Part shown: in pieces, positions 52,757 through 62,103 of the stretch
Position numbering within the stretch: position 1 is the stretch's first letter
Layout of the letters: each line of letters opens with the position of its first letter
Assembly: GCA_963820375.1 (NCBI GenBank)
Contig: CAWFZX010000016.1
Coordinates: 186,001 to 250,000, forward strand
Direction: 5' to 3'
Length of the DNA stretch: 64,000 bases
DNA from: AWTP1-13 sp963820375
GTDB taxonomy: Bacteria > Pseudomonadota > Alphaproteobacteria > Rhizobiales > Hyphomicrobiaceae
Made by a program: the position numbers and the translations under genes
Notes under the pieces: model-generated
What the model saw: only the letters and a program-made list of their open reading frames with translations
Told to the model about the DNA's origin: nothing
Databases searched by the model: none

Positions 52757-53476
52757 CTATCGGCGAAAGCGAAGGTCGAGACCTTGCGCCTTCCAGGCGG
52801 CCTCGATGACGTTGAGGTCCGTGCAGCCGGAGGGATTGGCCTTGCTCGGCGCCCAGGCGGCCCGCCCCGGCCATTGCTGGCGCCAAATGGCAAGCAAGCG
52901 GCTGAGCTCCAAAAGCGGGTCAGCATGATCATCGACGCGGATATTGAGATCGGCAAAATCTTCGCTCGTCGTCAGCAGCAGTGCGGCCGATTGCTTGCCG
53001 CGACGGTCGCCGCCTTGGCGCTCACCCTCCTGCATGGCAGCTAGCAGCCGTTCGGGCAGCGCCAGATCGCCGCGGCTGCGCATTGCCTCGAAGCTGTGCG
53101 TGAGGACGGCCTCACCGGCCAGCATGTTGCCGGCCACCGAGATGTGTGCCGCCGTGCGATCCCCGCACCACTCGACGCAGTGCCTGCCCGTCCAGGCGGC
53201 CGTGCGGCCGAGCCGATCGACCGCGTGGACCTGACGGAGTTGCCGGCCTTCGTCTGCGGCAAGGGCGCGCTCGATGGCCTGCGCGGGAGCTACCCCGCCC
53301 TCAATCAGGTCGAGGATGGCAGGACCGAGATAGCGGTTGGTGATCGACTGCGTGGCCACGGCGCCGACGCCCGAGCGCACGTAGGGGCAATGCGCGCCGA
53401 CGGCGAAGGCGCAGGTCGCAATGGCGACCGCGAAGGCGCCGCTTTCGGGATCATGCGCCACGATGGACCAGGTCAT
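52757..53476 (-). CDS. DUF1028 domain protein
   Basis: A 239-residue protein of the DUF1028 family, an N-terminal-nucleophile-hydrolase-like fold of uncertain role that is often linked with peptide or amide catabolism genes. The start is TWSIVAHDPESGAFAVAIATCAFAVGA, with Thr at position 2 as expected for an Ntn residue after Met removal (the fit to that is inferred). It also has the internal NMLAGEAVLTHSFEAM block. It lies 27 bases after the binding-protein gene and before the M20 gene. Confidence 0.88.
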   Translation of the reverse strand: MTWSIVAHDPESGAFAVAIATCAFAVGAHCPYVRSGVGAVATQSITNRYLGPAILDLIEGGVAPAQAIERALAADEGRQLRQVHAVDRLGRTAAWTGRHCVEWCGDRTAAHISVAGNMLAGEAVLTHSFEAMRSRGDLALPERLLAAMQEGERQGGDRRGKQSAALLLTTSEDFADLNIRVDDHADPLLELSRLLAIWRQQWPGRAAWAPSKANPSGCTDLNVIEAAWKAQGLDLRFRR

Positions 53477-53503
53477 AGCGAAAAAGCGGCGACGCTCAGG
53501 CGG

Positions 53504-55090
53504 TTACTTCTTTTCGACATTCCAAAAGACAACGTTGGTTGCGACCAACACACCGTCGATGTTCTTACGGAAGGCGGAGGGCTGCAAGTATTGTCCCAAG
53601 GGGACGTGGGTCGGGTATTCGGCAGCGCGCTGGGAGACCAATTCGGCCAGCGTCTTCTGCTTGGCGGCGTCGGTCTCCCTGGCGAAGGCGTCACGCAACC
53701 GCTCCAGCTCCGGATCGCAGGGCCAGCCGAAGGTCGCTTTTTCGCAGCTGGCGTTGAGGAAGTTGGTGGAGACGGGATCGAGCACGTCCACGGAGCCCCA
53801 AGAGGTGAGATACACGCTCCATCCACCCGAGGTGGGCGGATCCTTCTTGGCGCGCCGCGCCACCAGCGTTTGCCAGTCCATGGCCTGCAAATCGACCTTG
53901 AAACCCGCCTTCTCCATCAGCGACTTGGCGACCGGCGCCAGATTGGAGAGCGAGGCGATGTCGGTCGACTGCATGAGCACGACCGGCGTGCCGTCGTAGC
54001 CGGCCTGCTGCAGCAACTGCCTGGCTTTGGCAACATTGCTTTCGAGTGTGCCCTCCCAGCCCTTGCTGGTCTCGAGCGGTGAGCCACACGGATAGAGCGA
54101 CTTGCACACCACGTAGTATTTGGCGTTGCCGACCGTGGCCTCCAGGAAATCCTTCTGATTGAGCGCATAGGCGACGGCCTGGCGGATCTTGGCGTTGTCG
54201 AACGGCTTGTGCAAAACATTGAATCTGAAGGCGTATTGCCGCCCCATCGGCGCCACCACCAAGAACCGCACGTTGGCATCGGCCCCCACCAGCGGCAATA
54301 GGTCGTGCGGTGGCGCCTCGAGAAAATCGATCTCGCCGTTGATCAGGGCGTTCACCTGCGTCTGCGGATCGGCGATCCAGATCCACTCCACCCGATCGAC
54401 CTTTGCCACCTTGCCGCCGGCAAAGCCTGTCGGCGGCTCGGGGCGTGGCCGGTATTTCGGGTTTTTCAGGTAGACGGCCTTTTCGCCCGGCTGCCAGGCG
54501 TCTTTCTTGAAAATAAAGGGTCCAGAGCCGGTGGTATCGGTGATCTGCGTGTTGGGATCCGTCTCGGCCACGCGTTTGGGCATCATGAACGGCACGTTGG
54601 ACGTCGGCTTGCCAAGCGTTGCCAGCACCAGGCCGTAGGGCTCCCTCAGCTGCAGGCGGAAGGTCTTGGCATCGATCGGCTTCAACTCGCCAACAAAGCT
54701 CATCAGCTTCTGGGCCATGCCGTCCCGCGCCGCCCAGCGCTTGAGCGAGGCCACACAATCCTCAGCCGTCACTGGCTGTCCGTCGTGCCACTCGAGGCCG
54801 TCGCGCAGCGTGAACGTCCAGGTGAGCTTGTCGTCGCTGACGGTCCAGGCCTCGACCATCTGCGGTTTGACCTCCAACCGCTCATCGAGGGCAAAGAGCG
54901 TGTCGTAGATCATGAACCCGTGATGGGTGCTGATCAGGGCCGTGGTCCAAATCGGATCGATGATCTTGAGATCGGAGTGGAGCGAGACTTTCAAGGTGCT
55001 GTCGGCAATGGCGGCCGGCGCCAGGGCGAGCTGAGCCGCCAGAACGGCGGTGGCAACGGCGCCAAGGCCGGCACATTTGCGCAAACGCAT
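53504..55090 (-). CDS. ABC transporter periplasmic binding protein, peptide/oligopeptide family (SBP5)
   Basis: A secreted solute-binding protein of 528 residues with a classic signal peptide (RLRKCAGLGAVATAVLAAQLALAPAAIA, no lipobox Cys). SBP5 hallmarks: LISTHHGFMIYDTLFAL, WTFTLRDGLEWHDGQPVTAEDCVASLKRW and VRFLVVAPMGRQYAFRFN. It probably captures peptides or amide-containing nutrients. GGAGG lies 7 bases before ATG 55090. No permease or ATPase gene is next to it in the window; only hydrolases follow. Confidence 0.92.
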   Translation of the reverse strand: MRLRKCAGLGAVATAVLAAQLALAPAAIADSTLKVSLHSDLKIIDPIWTTALISTHHGFMIYDTLFALDERLEVKPQMVEAWTVSDDKLTWTFTLRDGLEWHDGQPVTAEDCVASLKRWAARDGMAQKLMSFVGELKPIDAKTFRLQLREPYGLVLATLGKPTSNVPFMMPKRVAETDPNTQITDTTGSGPFIFKKDAWQPGEKAVYLKNPKYRPRPEPPTGFAGGKVAKVDRVEWIWIADPQTQVNALINGEIDFLEAPPHDLLPLVGADANVRFLVVAPMGRQYAFRFNVLHKPFDNAKIRQAVAYALNQKDFLEATVGNAKYYVVCKSLYPCGSPLETSKGWEGTLESNVAKARQLLQQAGYDGTPVVLMQSTDIASLSNLAPVAKSLMEKAGFKVDLQAMDWQTLVARRAKKDPPTSGGWSVYLTSWGSVDVLDPVSTNFLNASCEKATFGWPCDPELERLRDAFARETDAAKQKTLAELVSQRAAEYPTHVPLGQYLQPSAFRKNIDGVLVATNVVFWNVEKK

Positions 55091-55181
55091 GGCAGCAACC
55101 TCCGCGTTATGCCGTCGGCTTGCGTGCGCTGGCGCCGGCCTCACGTCGAGGGCCAGCGCCGCGCCACCACCGGCGCAGTTG

Positions 55182-55799
55182 TCAAACCTTGACCTTTTCC
55201 TCCGTCAGCACGCGCGCCACAGCGGGGCGGGCCAGCATGCGATCCTTGAAGGCGCGGTAATTCTCGAGATCTCCGAGCGGCAGCTCTCGCCGCAGACCCC
55301 AGGCATAAAACGTCAGCGCATAAGGATCGAGCACCGAATACTGATCTGACAGCCACTGCCGTCCCTTCAGCATGCCGTCGATTTGCTTTAGATAGCCGTG
55401 AAACGCCTGGCGACCGGTTTCCTGAATGTTTGCAAAGTGCGCCGCGTCGCTGGCGTATCGCTCCGGCCGGCTGATGTGGGCGTGGGCCGGGTGCACGCTG
55501 GCTGCGAACAGGCCGATCAGCGACAAGGCCCGCGTCTCGGCCAGGGGATCGCGCGGCCAGAGTTCGAACCGCTTGCCGAGATATGGCAGGATGGCCGTGT
55601 TCTCGGTGATGGTCTCGCCGCTATCGAGCTGCAAGGCGGGCACACGGCCCTGGGGATGAATTTTCAGGTAGGCTGCTGTTCTCTGCTCGCCCTTTGCAAG
55701 ATCGACGCGCTGAACGTCATATTTCTCGCCGCTTTCCTCCAGCACGATATGGGCTGCGAGCGAGCAGGCACCCGGGGCATAGTAGAGTTTCAACACCAC
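55182..55799 (-). CDS. Glutathione S-transferase (beta-class-like)
   Basis: A 205-residue GST from GTG 55799 (AGGAGG close upstream; GTG 55796 is equally possible). The thioredoxin-like N-terminus is KLYYAPGACSLAAHIVLEE, with the Cys of beta-class GSTs in PGACS. Ser/Glu of the GSH site appear in DSGETITENTAILPYL. The C-terminal helical domain has DQYSVLDPYALTFYAWG. It is divergent from the following peptidase gene with about 230 bases between. Confidence 0.88.
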   Translation of the reverse strand: MVLKLYYAPGACSLAAHIVLEESGEKYDVQRVDLAKGEQRTAAYLKIHPQGRVPALQLDSGETITENTAILPYLGKRFELWPRDPLAETRALSLIGLFAASVHPAHAHISRPERYASDAAHFANIQETGRQAFHGYLKQIDGMLKGRQWLSDQYSVLDPYALTFYAWGLRRELPLGDLENYRAFKDRMLARPAVARVLTEEKVKV

Positions 55800-56032
55800 A
55801 AGAACCTCCTGCGCGCGTCGCACCGTCAAAAAGGGCCGTGGCACGAAAGCTAGCCTACCGAGGCGGTAATTTCGAGAGACTTGTGGGACGGAGCGTTGCG
55901 ACCGAGCCAGACGCGTGTGGGCCATTTTGCCTTGCTGGCGGGACCGAAAAAGGTATGCTGCTCGGCGGACGGTTACCGACAAGGCGATTTGGCTTAGCCC
56001 GATTCTTGGGGTGTGAGGGAGGGTTGGGGGCA

Positions 56033-57736
56033 GTGCGGCCAAGTAACCAGCGTCTGCGTGCCTGTGGCCTATCGGTCGGCGCCATGGTGCTGGTGTTTTC
56101 GCCGTTCCGTCTGGCCTGGGCGTCCGAACCGGCACAGCTCACCACCCCCACCGGCAACGTCGCCGCCAATGTCGGCGCCAATGTCAGCGGCAGTGCACAC
56201 TCTCCCCTCGCGGCAGGCGTCAGGGGGCGTGACCTCATCAGTTATTTGTCGATTGCCGACCTGCTGCGCCAGACCGGTTTCGGCGCGGCCCGCGCGCCCC
56301 ATCCCATGTGCGCCGAGGCGCCGCAAACATCGGCTCGCGGCGATCTGCACTCGGTGCGCTGCACGATCCCGCCCGGCGGCCTTGGGCCGGTCACGGGTCC
56401 AATCCTGACCCCGGCGACGCCGAAAGCGCCCGACACGCCGGCGCCCGTGCCGGCCGAGCCGAACGCGCCGGCTCCCGCCTCACCGCCGACACCCGCCAAC
56501 GCCAATGAGCCGGGGAAAGCCGCAAATCCGCCGCAGCAAGCGCTGGATCCGGGCTTCCGTTACAATCCGCCTGGCGTGCTGGCCGACCGCGACGCCACGG
56601 CCAGGCGCGGCCGCAACGATGACCGCAAGGTCTACGTGCCGGACATGCTGTTTCCCATCCGGCTCGAGCCCGGCCGCTTCGCAGCGATGAACTCGCAGAT
56701 CTGGGGCTACGGCGGGGGCGGCTATAACGGCGTCGGCGAGGCCGGCGGCACGGAATGCGATCCGCGCAACTATGATCCCATGCACCAGCGCGACAACTTC
56801 TGCGAGGTGCGCGGCTGGAGCATGCCGTTATGCCCAAGCGGCGCGGGCCATCAGGGTCAGGACATTCGCCCACCGAGCTGCAAGGACAACGCTTGGGAGG
56901 TGGTGGCGGTCGTCGACGGCATCATCACGCTCGTGACCTCGAACACGACCGTGAAGCTGAAAGGCAACGATGGCACCGTCTACGAATATTTACACATGCA
57001 TCCCAACTCGATCACGGTGACGGAGGGCAGCAAGGTCAAGCAGGGCGACGTGGTGGGGCGCGTCTCCAAGTACATGGGCGGCACGCGCAGCACGACCTAT
57101 CATTTGCATTTCAATGTGCGCCAGCGCATTCAGGTCGGCAACAAGGTGCTGGAGGTCTATGTCCCACCCTACACCTCTCTCATTGCCGCCTATCGCCGCA
57201 GTAAGGGCATCGACTCAGGCATCGACGCCATGGGCGATCTTGCCCCCGATCCGATGCTCGAGATCGGTGCCGTAGCGCAGGCCCCCCCGCAGCCGGCACC
57301 AACCCCAAGCGACCCGCAACCGACCCCGGCTCCCACCCCTCCGGCCACCGGCGCCCGTCGATCCCGCACCGACGCCAGCAACGCCGCCCGCGCCAGCCCC
57401 GGCGCCCGCAGAGCCTACCCCGTCGCCTGCTCCCACCGCGCCAGCGCCCGAGCCCCCAGCGCCGCCAAGTCCGGCGCCGCCGTCGCCACCGCCTCCCTCC
57501 GCGCCCGAGCCGCCGCCCCCCCGGCCCCAGCTCCCGCGCCGCCGGCTCCCGCGCCGGATCCGACCCCGCCGCCGTCCGCTCCCGCGCCGACACCGCCAGC
57601 TCCCACGCCGCCGGCCCCGACACCGGCGCCACCACCTCCGGCACCGACCCCGCCCCCGGCGCCTGAGCCACAAAAAAGCTGGTGGCAGCGCGGCGTCGAC
57701 AAGGCAACAGAGCTGTGGAACCGCTGGTGGAAATGA
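56033..57736 (+). CDS. Secreted M23-type metallopeptidase with proline-rich C-terminus
   Basis: A 567-residue exported protein from GTG 56033 (GAGGGAGGG upstream). The signal peptide is SVGAMVLVFSPFRLAWA. The M23-like domain has the HxxxD motif (H273 and D277 in GHQGQD), YLHMHP, and the HxH (H357 and H359 in YHLHFNV), so the zinc site looks intact. The C-terminal 150 residues are Pro/Ala-rich and end in KSWWQRGVDKATELWNRWWK. From about 57350 to 57520 the read frame is Ala/Arg/Ser-rich, while another frame is Pro-rich, as if two indels compensate. It starts a run of three secreted peptidases. Confidence 0.85.
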   Translation: MRPSNQRLRACGLSVGAMVLVFSPFRLAWASEPAQLTTPTGNVAANVGANVSGSAHSPLAAGVRGRDLISYLSIADLLRQTGFGAARAPHPMCAEAPQTSARGDLHSVRCTIPPGGLGPVTGPILTPATPKAPDTPAPVPAEPNAPAPASPPTPANANEPGKAANPPQQALDPGFRYNPPGVLADRDATARRGRNDDRKVYVPDMLFPIRLEPGRFAAMNSQIWGYGGGGYNGVGEAGGTECDPRNYDPMHQRDNFCEVRGWSMPLCPSGAGHQGQDIRPPSCKDNAWEVVAVVDGIITLVTSNTTVKLKGNDGTVYEYLHMHPNSITVTEGSKVKQGDVVGRVSKYMGGTRSTTYHLHFNVRQRIQVGNKVLEVYVPPYTSLIAAYRRSKGIDSGIDAMGDLAPDPMLEIGAVAQAPPQPAPTPSDPQPTPAPTPPATGARRSRTDASNAARASPGARRAYPVACSHRASARAPSAAKSGAAVATASLRARAAAPPAPAPAPPAPAPDPTPPPSAPAPTPPAPTPPAPTPAPPPPAPTPPPAPEPQKSWWQRGVDKATELWNRWWK

Positions 57737-57814
57737 AATGGCCCGGTGCGACGGTGCGGCGCGGCCTAAGCGATGCGGTCTGAGCATTGAGGCGGCTGGA
57801 GACGGAGGCACATC

Positions 57815-60010
57815 ATGCGTGCGCTATTGATCGCTGCGGCCGGGGCGGTGTGGAGCGCAAGCGCGTTTGCGCAAGCCTCCGCGCCGGAAGACTTGGACCG
57901 ACTAAAGCGTATGCTGGATGAGCGCATTCCGCAGGCGCCGCGCACCCGGGGATTGACGAAAGGCGAGCGGCCGCTGCGGCCCGACGATTTTTACTCCATT
58001 CGTCGCCGCGAGCAGGAGGGACAGGGCAATCCCGGCGCCCATCCGGGCAAGCGCTCCTCCTACGATGCGCCGGCGCTAATGGGCATCGGCCCGGCACAGG
58101 CAGCTGAAGGTGACGGCGCACGGCAGCCGTCTGCGGCGACGGCACCGCGTGGCTCCCAGCGCGTGCAGACGCGACGCGACAGCTACGTGATCGTTCTCAA
58201 GACCGACCTTGATGGGCAGCAGCTCGATGAGGCGCTGGCGACCTTGAGCCAGAAGTACAACCTGGAGATCACGCGTGCCAACAAGCTGGGTGAAATTCGC
58301 GTTTCCCCGCGCCGACCCGTCACGCGCAGCCCAGCTCCGGCGGCGGCCAGCAAATCGCTGGGCGCGGCATTGGAGCCGAAAATCATCAAGGAGTTGCGCA
58401 ACGAGCCGTTTGTCGACGCCGCCTACGTGGATTTTCTGGTCTCCCCGAAGGCGCTGCCAAGGCGCACCGACACCAAGGTTCAGTCCGGTGGCAACACCTA
58501 CAGCTGGAATTGGCGTGTCGGCGACACCGCTGACGGCAACTGGGGCCTGAAGATGATGCGCATGCCGCCGGTCTGGACCATCCTCAATCGGGTGCGCAAA
58601 ATCGATCCCGACAGGTCGCGCACGCGCATGGCCTTTCTCGACGTCGGCTTCGGCACCCACAGTCACATCACCTACAACGCCGTGTTAGGTGGCATGCCTG
58701 CCAATCCACCCAAGGCCGAATGTACCTACAGTCATGGGACGCACGTCGCCGGGATCGTCGGCGCGTTGTTCGGCAAGGGACGCGGCATTGACGGCATGGT
58801 GCCCAACTCCAAGATCGATGCCATCCCGGTCAGCAGCGAGGTGTGGCTCGAGGGCTCCAATCTCGGCCTGACCAATCAGCTCATCCAACGGGCGATGCTG
58901 TTCAGCGGCGCGGTCGACAGCCTGATCGACTTTATGGATCAGTACCCGCTGAAGGCCGGGGAGCGGCGGGTGGTCAACGCCAGTCTCGGCTACAACTGGT
59001 CGGCGCTCGGCTTCGAATTCGGCAAGGACCCGGACGAGGACGAAAACGTCAAGGCGCACATCTTCAACAGTGCGCGGTCGGTGCAGCGCCTGGCCGCGAA
59101 ATACAAGGATAGCATTTTGATCGTGGCCGCCGCCGGCAACGACTCGGAAGGCCTGGGCAATCCCCATTGGGCGGAATTCGCAAGCCCGTTCGGGTTTGCC
59201 GCCACGCACGAATCGCCGACCTACCAGAAGGCCAGCAACATCCTGATCGTCGAGGCGCTCGGCCGCGACGGCAAACGTGCTTCGTTTTCCAACTCCGGTG
59301 GTCACGTTGCGGCACCGGGCGTCGACATCATGAGCACGCTGGCCGGCGTCAGCGACGGGTACGGGCTGTGCAGCGGCACGTCGCAGGCGACCCCGCACGT
59401 GACGGCGCTGGCGGCAATCCTGTTTGAACTTGATCCAAAGAAATCACCCGCCGAGGTCGCCGAAATCATCCGCAGTTCGGCGCAGCCCGGGTTGGAAAGC
59501 AAGACGCCGCGCGCCGACGCCCTCGCCGCCGTCCTCAAACTGTCGAAGGACAACATCAAATATCTGGTCGATCTCAATGGTGATGGCAAGGTCGATAGCG
59601 CCGACCTCGAAATCCTCAAGACCCATCTGGTCGTCCTTGACGATGCCAAGCGCAACGGCACGCAGATCGCCATCGACCTCAACGGCGACGGCGACGTGAA
59701 CGAGAGCGAAGGGTGTTGGCCGCTGATCGACTTTGTCGGTGCCGGCAAAGCCCTCTATTTCGACCCGCCAAACCCGGCCGCGGCCCCCTCGGCGCGCACC
59801 GACCTGCAGATGCTGGAGGACGGCTGGACCGATGCGGTCAAGGCCTTTAAGGCGGCCATGAACGAGGTCGGATTGGAGCAATTGATTGCGCAATGGAGAA
59901 CGGCGCAGGCTGGCTCGGGCCTCGTTGCCAGTGTCCCGGCCGGACCGCGCCCTGACACGCCCGGTCCGATCACAGGCTCGATCCCGGCGCGCGCCGGCGC
60001 CTGCCATTAG
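57815..60010 (+). CDS. Secreted S8 subtilisin-like serine peptidase with dockerin-like calcium loops
   Basis: A 731-residue exported protease from ATG 57815 (GGAGG upstream). The signal peptide is RALLIAAAGAVWSASAFA, followed by a prodomain of about 230 residues. The catalytic triad in order: Asp near residue 275 in AFLDVGFG, His 307 in SHGTHVAG, and Ser 523 in SGTSQATPHV. The oxyanion Asn is in AAAGNDSEG. Near the C-terminus are two EF-hand-like loops (VDLNGDGKVDSADLEIL and IDLNGDGDVNESEG), like dockerin repeats that bind calcium. The final tail is Pro-rich. It is tandem with the M23-like and M4 peptidases. Confidence 0.92.
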   Translation: MRALLIAAAGAVWSASAFAQASAPEDLDRLKRMLDERIPQAPRTRGLTKGERPLRPDDFYSIRRREQEGQGNPGAHPGKRSSYDAPALMGIGPAQAAEGDGARQPSAATAPRGSQRVQTRRDSYVIVLKTDLDGQQLDEALATLSQKYNLEITRANKLGEIRVSPRRPVTRSPAPAAASKSLGAALEPKIIKELRNEPFVDAAYVDFLVSPKALPRRTDTKVQSGGNTYSWNWRVGDTADGNWGLKMMRMPPVWTILNRVRKIDPDRSRTRMAFLDVGFGTHSHITYNAVLGGMPANPPKAECTYSHGTHVAGIVGALFGKGRGIDGMVPNSKIDAIPVSSEVWLEGSNLGLTNQLIQRAMLFSGAVDSLIDFMDQYPLKAGERRVVNASLGYNWSALGFEFGKDPDEDENVKAHIFNSARSVQRLAAKYKDSILIVAAAGNDSEGLGNPHWAEFASPFGFAATHESPTYQKASNILIVEALGRDGKRASFSNSGGHVAAPGVDIMSTLAGVSDGYGLCSGTSQATPHVTALAAILFELDPKKSPAEVAEIIRSSAQPGLESKTPRADALAAVLKLSKDNIKYLVDLNGDGKVDSADLEILKTHLVVLDDAKRNGTQIAIDLNGDGDVNESEGCWPLIDFVGAGKALYFDPPNPAAAPSARTDLQMLEDGWTDAVKAFKAAMNEVGLEQLIAQWRTAQAGSGLVASVPAGPRPDTPGPITGSIPARAGACH

Positions 60011-60042
60011 CGACCACCTTGGCCAAGAGGAGAACGCGGGCC

Positions 60043-61833
60043 ATGCTTAGGCCAGTCCCATTCGCCGGCATCATCACTGCCGTGGGCAGCATCATTCTGG
60101 CCGGCGGCTTAATGAGCGGCATGCCGCACGCCTCTGCCCAGGACGTGCGTGCGGAAGTGACCCGCGCGGTCGATGACATCCGCAAGACCAACCAAAGCGT
60201 TGCCGTTCAGATCGACGGCAACACCGGACTGCCGACGTCGATCAAAGGGCTGACCCCAAGGCCCGATCCGTCGATCGCTTTGACTGCGACGCGCAGCCTC
60301 ACCGGTGAGCCCAGCGAAGACGATGTGCGGCGCGCCGTCGAGGCGTTCATGGCGACGAGCCAGATTCGCTCTGCCTTTCCGCAAGGCAACGCTCAGGAGC
60401 GCAAGGTCGTGACGCAGGTGCGGCGCGATCCCGATATCAAGGGTCAAAGCGTGGCCCATGTGACGCAGCGTCTCAATGGCATTCCCGTGTTTGGCTCTTC
60501 GGCCAAGTATGTGGTCAATCCCGCCCTGGCGGTGACCGACATCACCGCCAGCTATTCGACCGTTGCGATCAGCAGCACGACCCCCAGCATCACCGCCGAC
60601 GAGGCGACCGAGGTCGCACGCGCCCACGTGCGCGACCTGCTATCCAAGCGTGCCCGCGACCCCGGCCTAGATCGGCTGTTCGCCAGCCTGGATAGCATCC
60701 AGCCTAAGTCAGAACTGACAATTTTCGATCCGGCGCTGCTGCGCACGCGCGCCGCCACCCCGGGCCCACTGCGTCTCACGTGGTTGGTGTCGGTCGATTC
60801 GCTGCGTGTGTTCGTCGACGCCGAGAACCGCAATGTCGTGTTCTTCTATCGGGATCATCCGTCGATCATGGTGCGGCGGGTCTATGACCTGTCGAGCAAC
60901 AACGTCTTCCCCGGCCAGAAGGTGCTGGATGAGGAGACCAACGAGCGCGTCGATCTGGTGCCGGTGGATGCCATGCGAGCCTTCCAGAACACCGGCTTCG
61001 TGCGTGACTTCTTTTATATCGTGCTCGGTCGCAGCGGGCTGGAGGCCCCCGGCACCAAGGCGAACATGCCGCTCGAGTCCTATGTCCGCTATAGCAGCGA
61101 GCAGAATGCGCGCTGGTGCAAGACTCAGAGCGTGAACTGCCCGAAGGCCAACGTTATGGTGTACGGACCGGGATTCGCGGGTGCGCTCGACGTCGTCGGT
61201 CACGAGGTAACGCATGGCATCATCGCGCATGAGGCGGACCTGGTGTATGCCGACGAGTTGGGTGCCGTGAACGAGGCGCTGGCCGACATATTCGGGACTT
61301 TAATCGAGTTTCAGGCCAGAGACGGGGCCGGCAACTGGGCGATCGGAGAAACGCTGCCAGGTTATTCGGAAGCCAGCCCCATGCGCAGCATGGCCGAGCC
61401 GCACCTGAAGGGGCAGGGCAGCGCGTCGCTCTTCAACAAGGCCATGCCATTTTCGGTGACCAACCGCGGGCAGCCTGATCACTATTCAGAGTACGTCGCC
61501 CGCACGGATACCCTATGTGACACGACCTGGGACTATCTGAACGGCTGCGTTCACTTCAACAGCGGGGTCCTCAACAAGCTCGCCTATCTGATCGCCGAGG
61601 GTGGCGAGCACAAGGGCCAGACGGTTGCCGGTATCGGCCGCCAGAAGCTCGCGCGCATTGCTTATCGCACCTTGACGACCAAGCTCAATGCCACATCCGG
61701 CTTGGTGCACGCCGCCGATTCGTTGGTGGCGGCCTGTACGGATCTGGTGGGAGCGGCGGCCGGCGTCACGGCGCAGGACTGCGTGCAGGTCGACAACGCG
61801 CGCCGCGCCGTCGGGCTCGGCACGGATAGCTGA
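60043..61833 (+). CDS. Secreted M4 thermolysin-like metallopeptidase
   Basis: A 596-residue exported protease from ATG 60043 (AGGAGA about 10 bases upstream). The signal peptide is PFAGIITAVGSIILAGG, followed by an FTP/PepSY-type propeptide (SVAHVTQRLNGIPVFG). The mature catalytic domain has HEVTH (residues 387-391) and the third zinc ligand Glu 411 in NEALADIFG, spaced 24 from the first His as in thermolysin. The active-site His is in GQPDHYSEYV and the family C-terminal block is VHFNSGVLNKLAYLI. It follows the subtilase by 32 bases and is probably co-expressed with it. Confidence 0.94.
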   Translation: MLRPVPFAGIITAVGSIILAGGLMSGMPHASAQDVRAEVTRAVDDIRKTNQSVAVQIDGNTGLPTSIKGLTPRPDPSIALTATRSLTGEPSEDDVRRAVEAFMATSQIRSAFPQGNAQERKVVTQVRRDPDIKGQSVAHVTQRLNGIPVFGSSAKYVVNPALAVTDITASYSTVAISSTTPSITADEATEVARAHVRDLLSKRARDPGLDRLFASLDSIQPKSELTIFDPALLRTRAATPGPLRLTWLVSVDSLRVFVDAENRNVVFFYRDHPSIMVRRVYDLSSNNVFPGQKVLDEETNERVDLVPVDAMRAFQNTGFVRDFFYIVLGRSGLEAPGTKANMPLESYVRYSSEQNARWCKTQSVNCPKANVMVYGPGFAGALDVVGHEVTHGIIAHEADLVYADELGAVNEALADIFGTLIEFQARDGAGNWAIGETLPGYSEASPMRSMAEPHLKGQGSASLFNKAMPFSVTNRGQPDHYSEYVARTDTLCDTTWDYLNGCVHFNSGVLNKLAYLIAEGGEHKGQTVAGIGRQKLARIAYRTLTTKLNATSGLVHAADSLVAACTDLVGAAAGVTAQDCVQVDNARRAVGLGTDS

Positions 61834-62029
61834 TGCGGCGCCCGGGCGTGCGACCCGGCAGGCCCATCCGATCCCACCCTGGCCTGCGCCGCCGTCGCAT
61901 TAACCCTTGAGGCTACGCTGCACCTTGCGTTGCGCCCGGACCGGCGGGCGTCTTGCGGGCTCCGGGACGCTTGCGCGAGGGCCGATGCAGGGGGGCCAAG
62001 TGGGCTGGTTGGCCTAATTCATGCATCGG

Positions 62030-62068
62030 GACCTGCGCATGTGACCTGCCGATGTGACCTGCGGATGA
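62030..62068 (+). repeat. Three tandem 13-bp repeats upstream of the cupin-like gene
   Basis: Three near-identical 13-bp units (GACCTGCGCATGT, GACCTGCCGATGT, GACCTGCGGATGA) lie 35 bases before the cupin-like gene start. They could be operator half-sites or a slippage product; no protein is known to bind them here. Confidence 0.65.
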
Positions 62069-62103
62069 TCGTTCAATCCCGACCGTGCCGAAGTGACCCA
62101 CCA

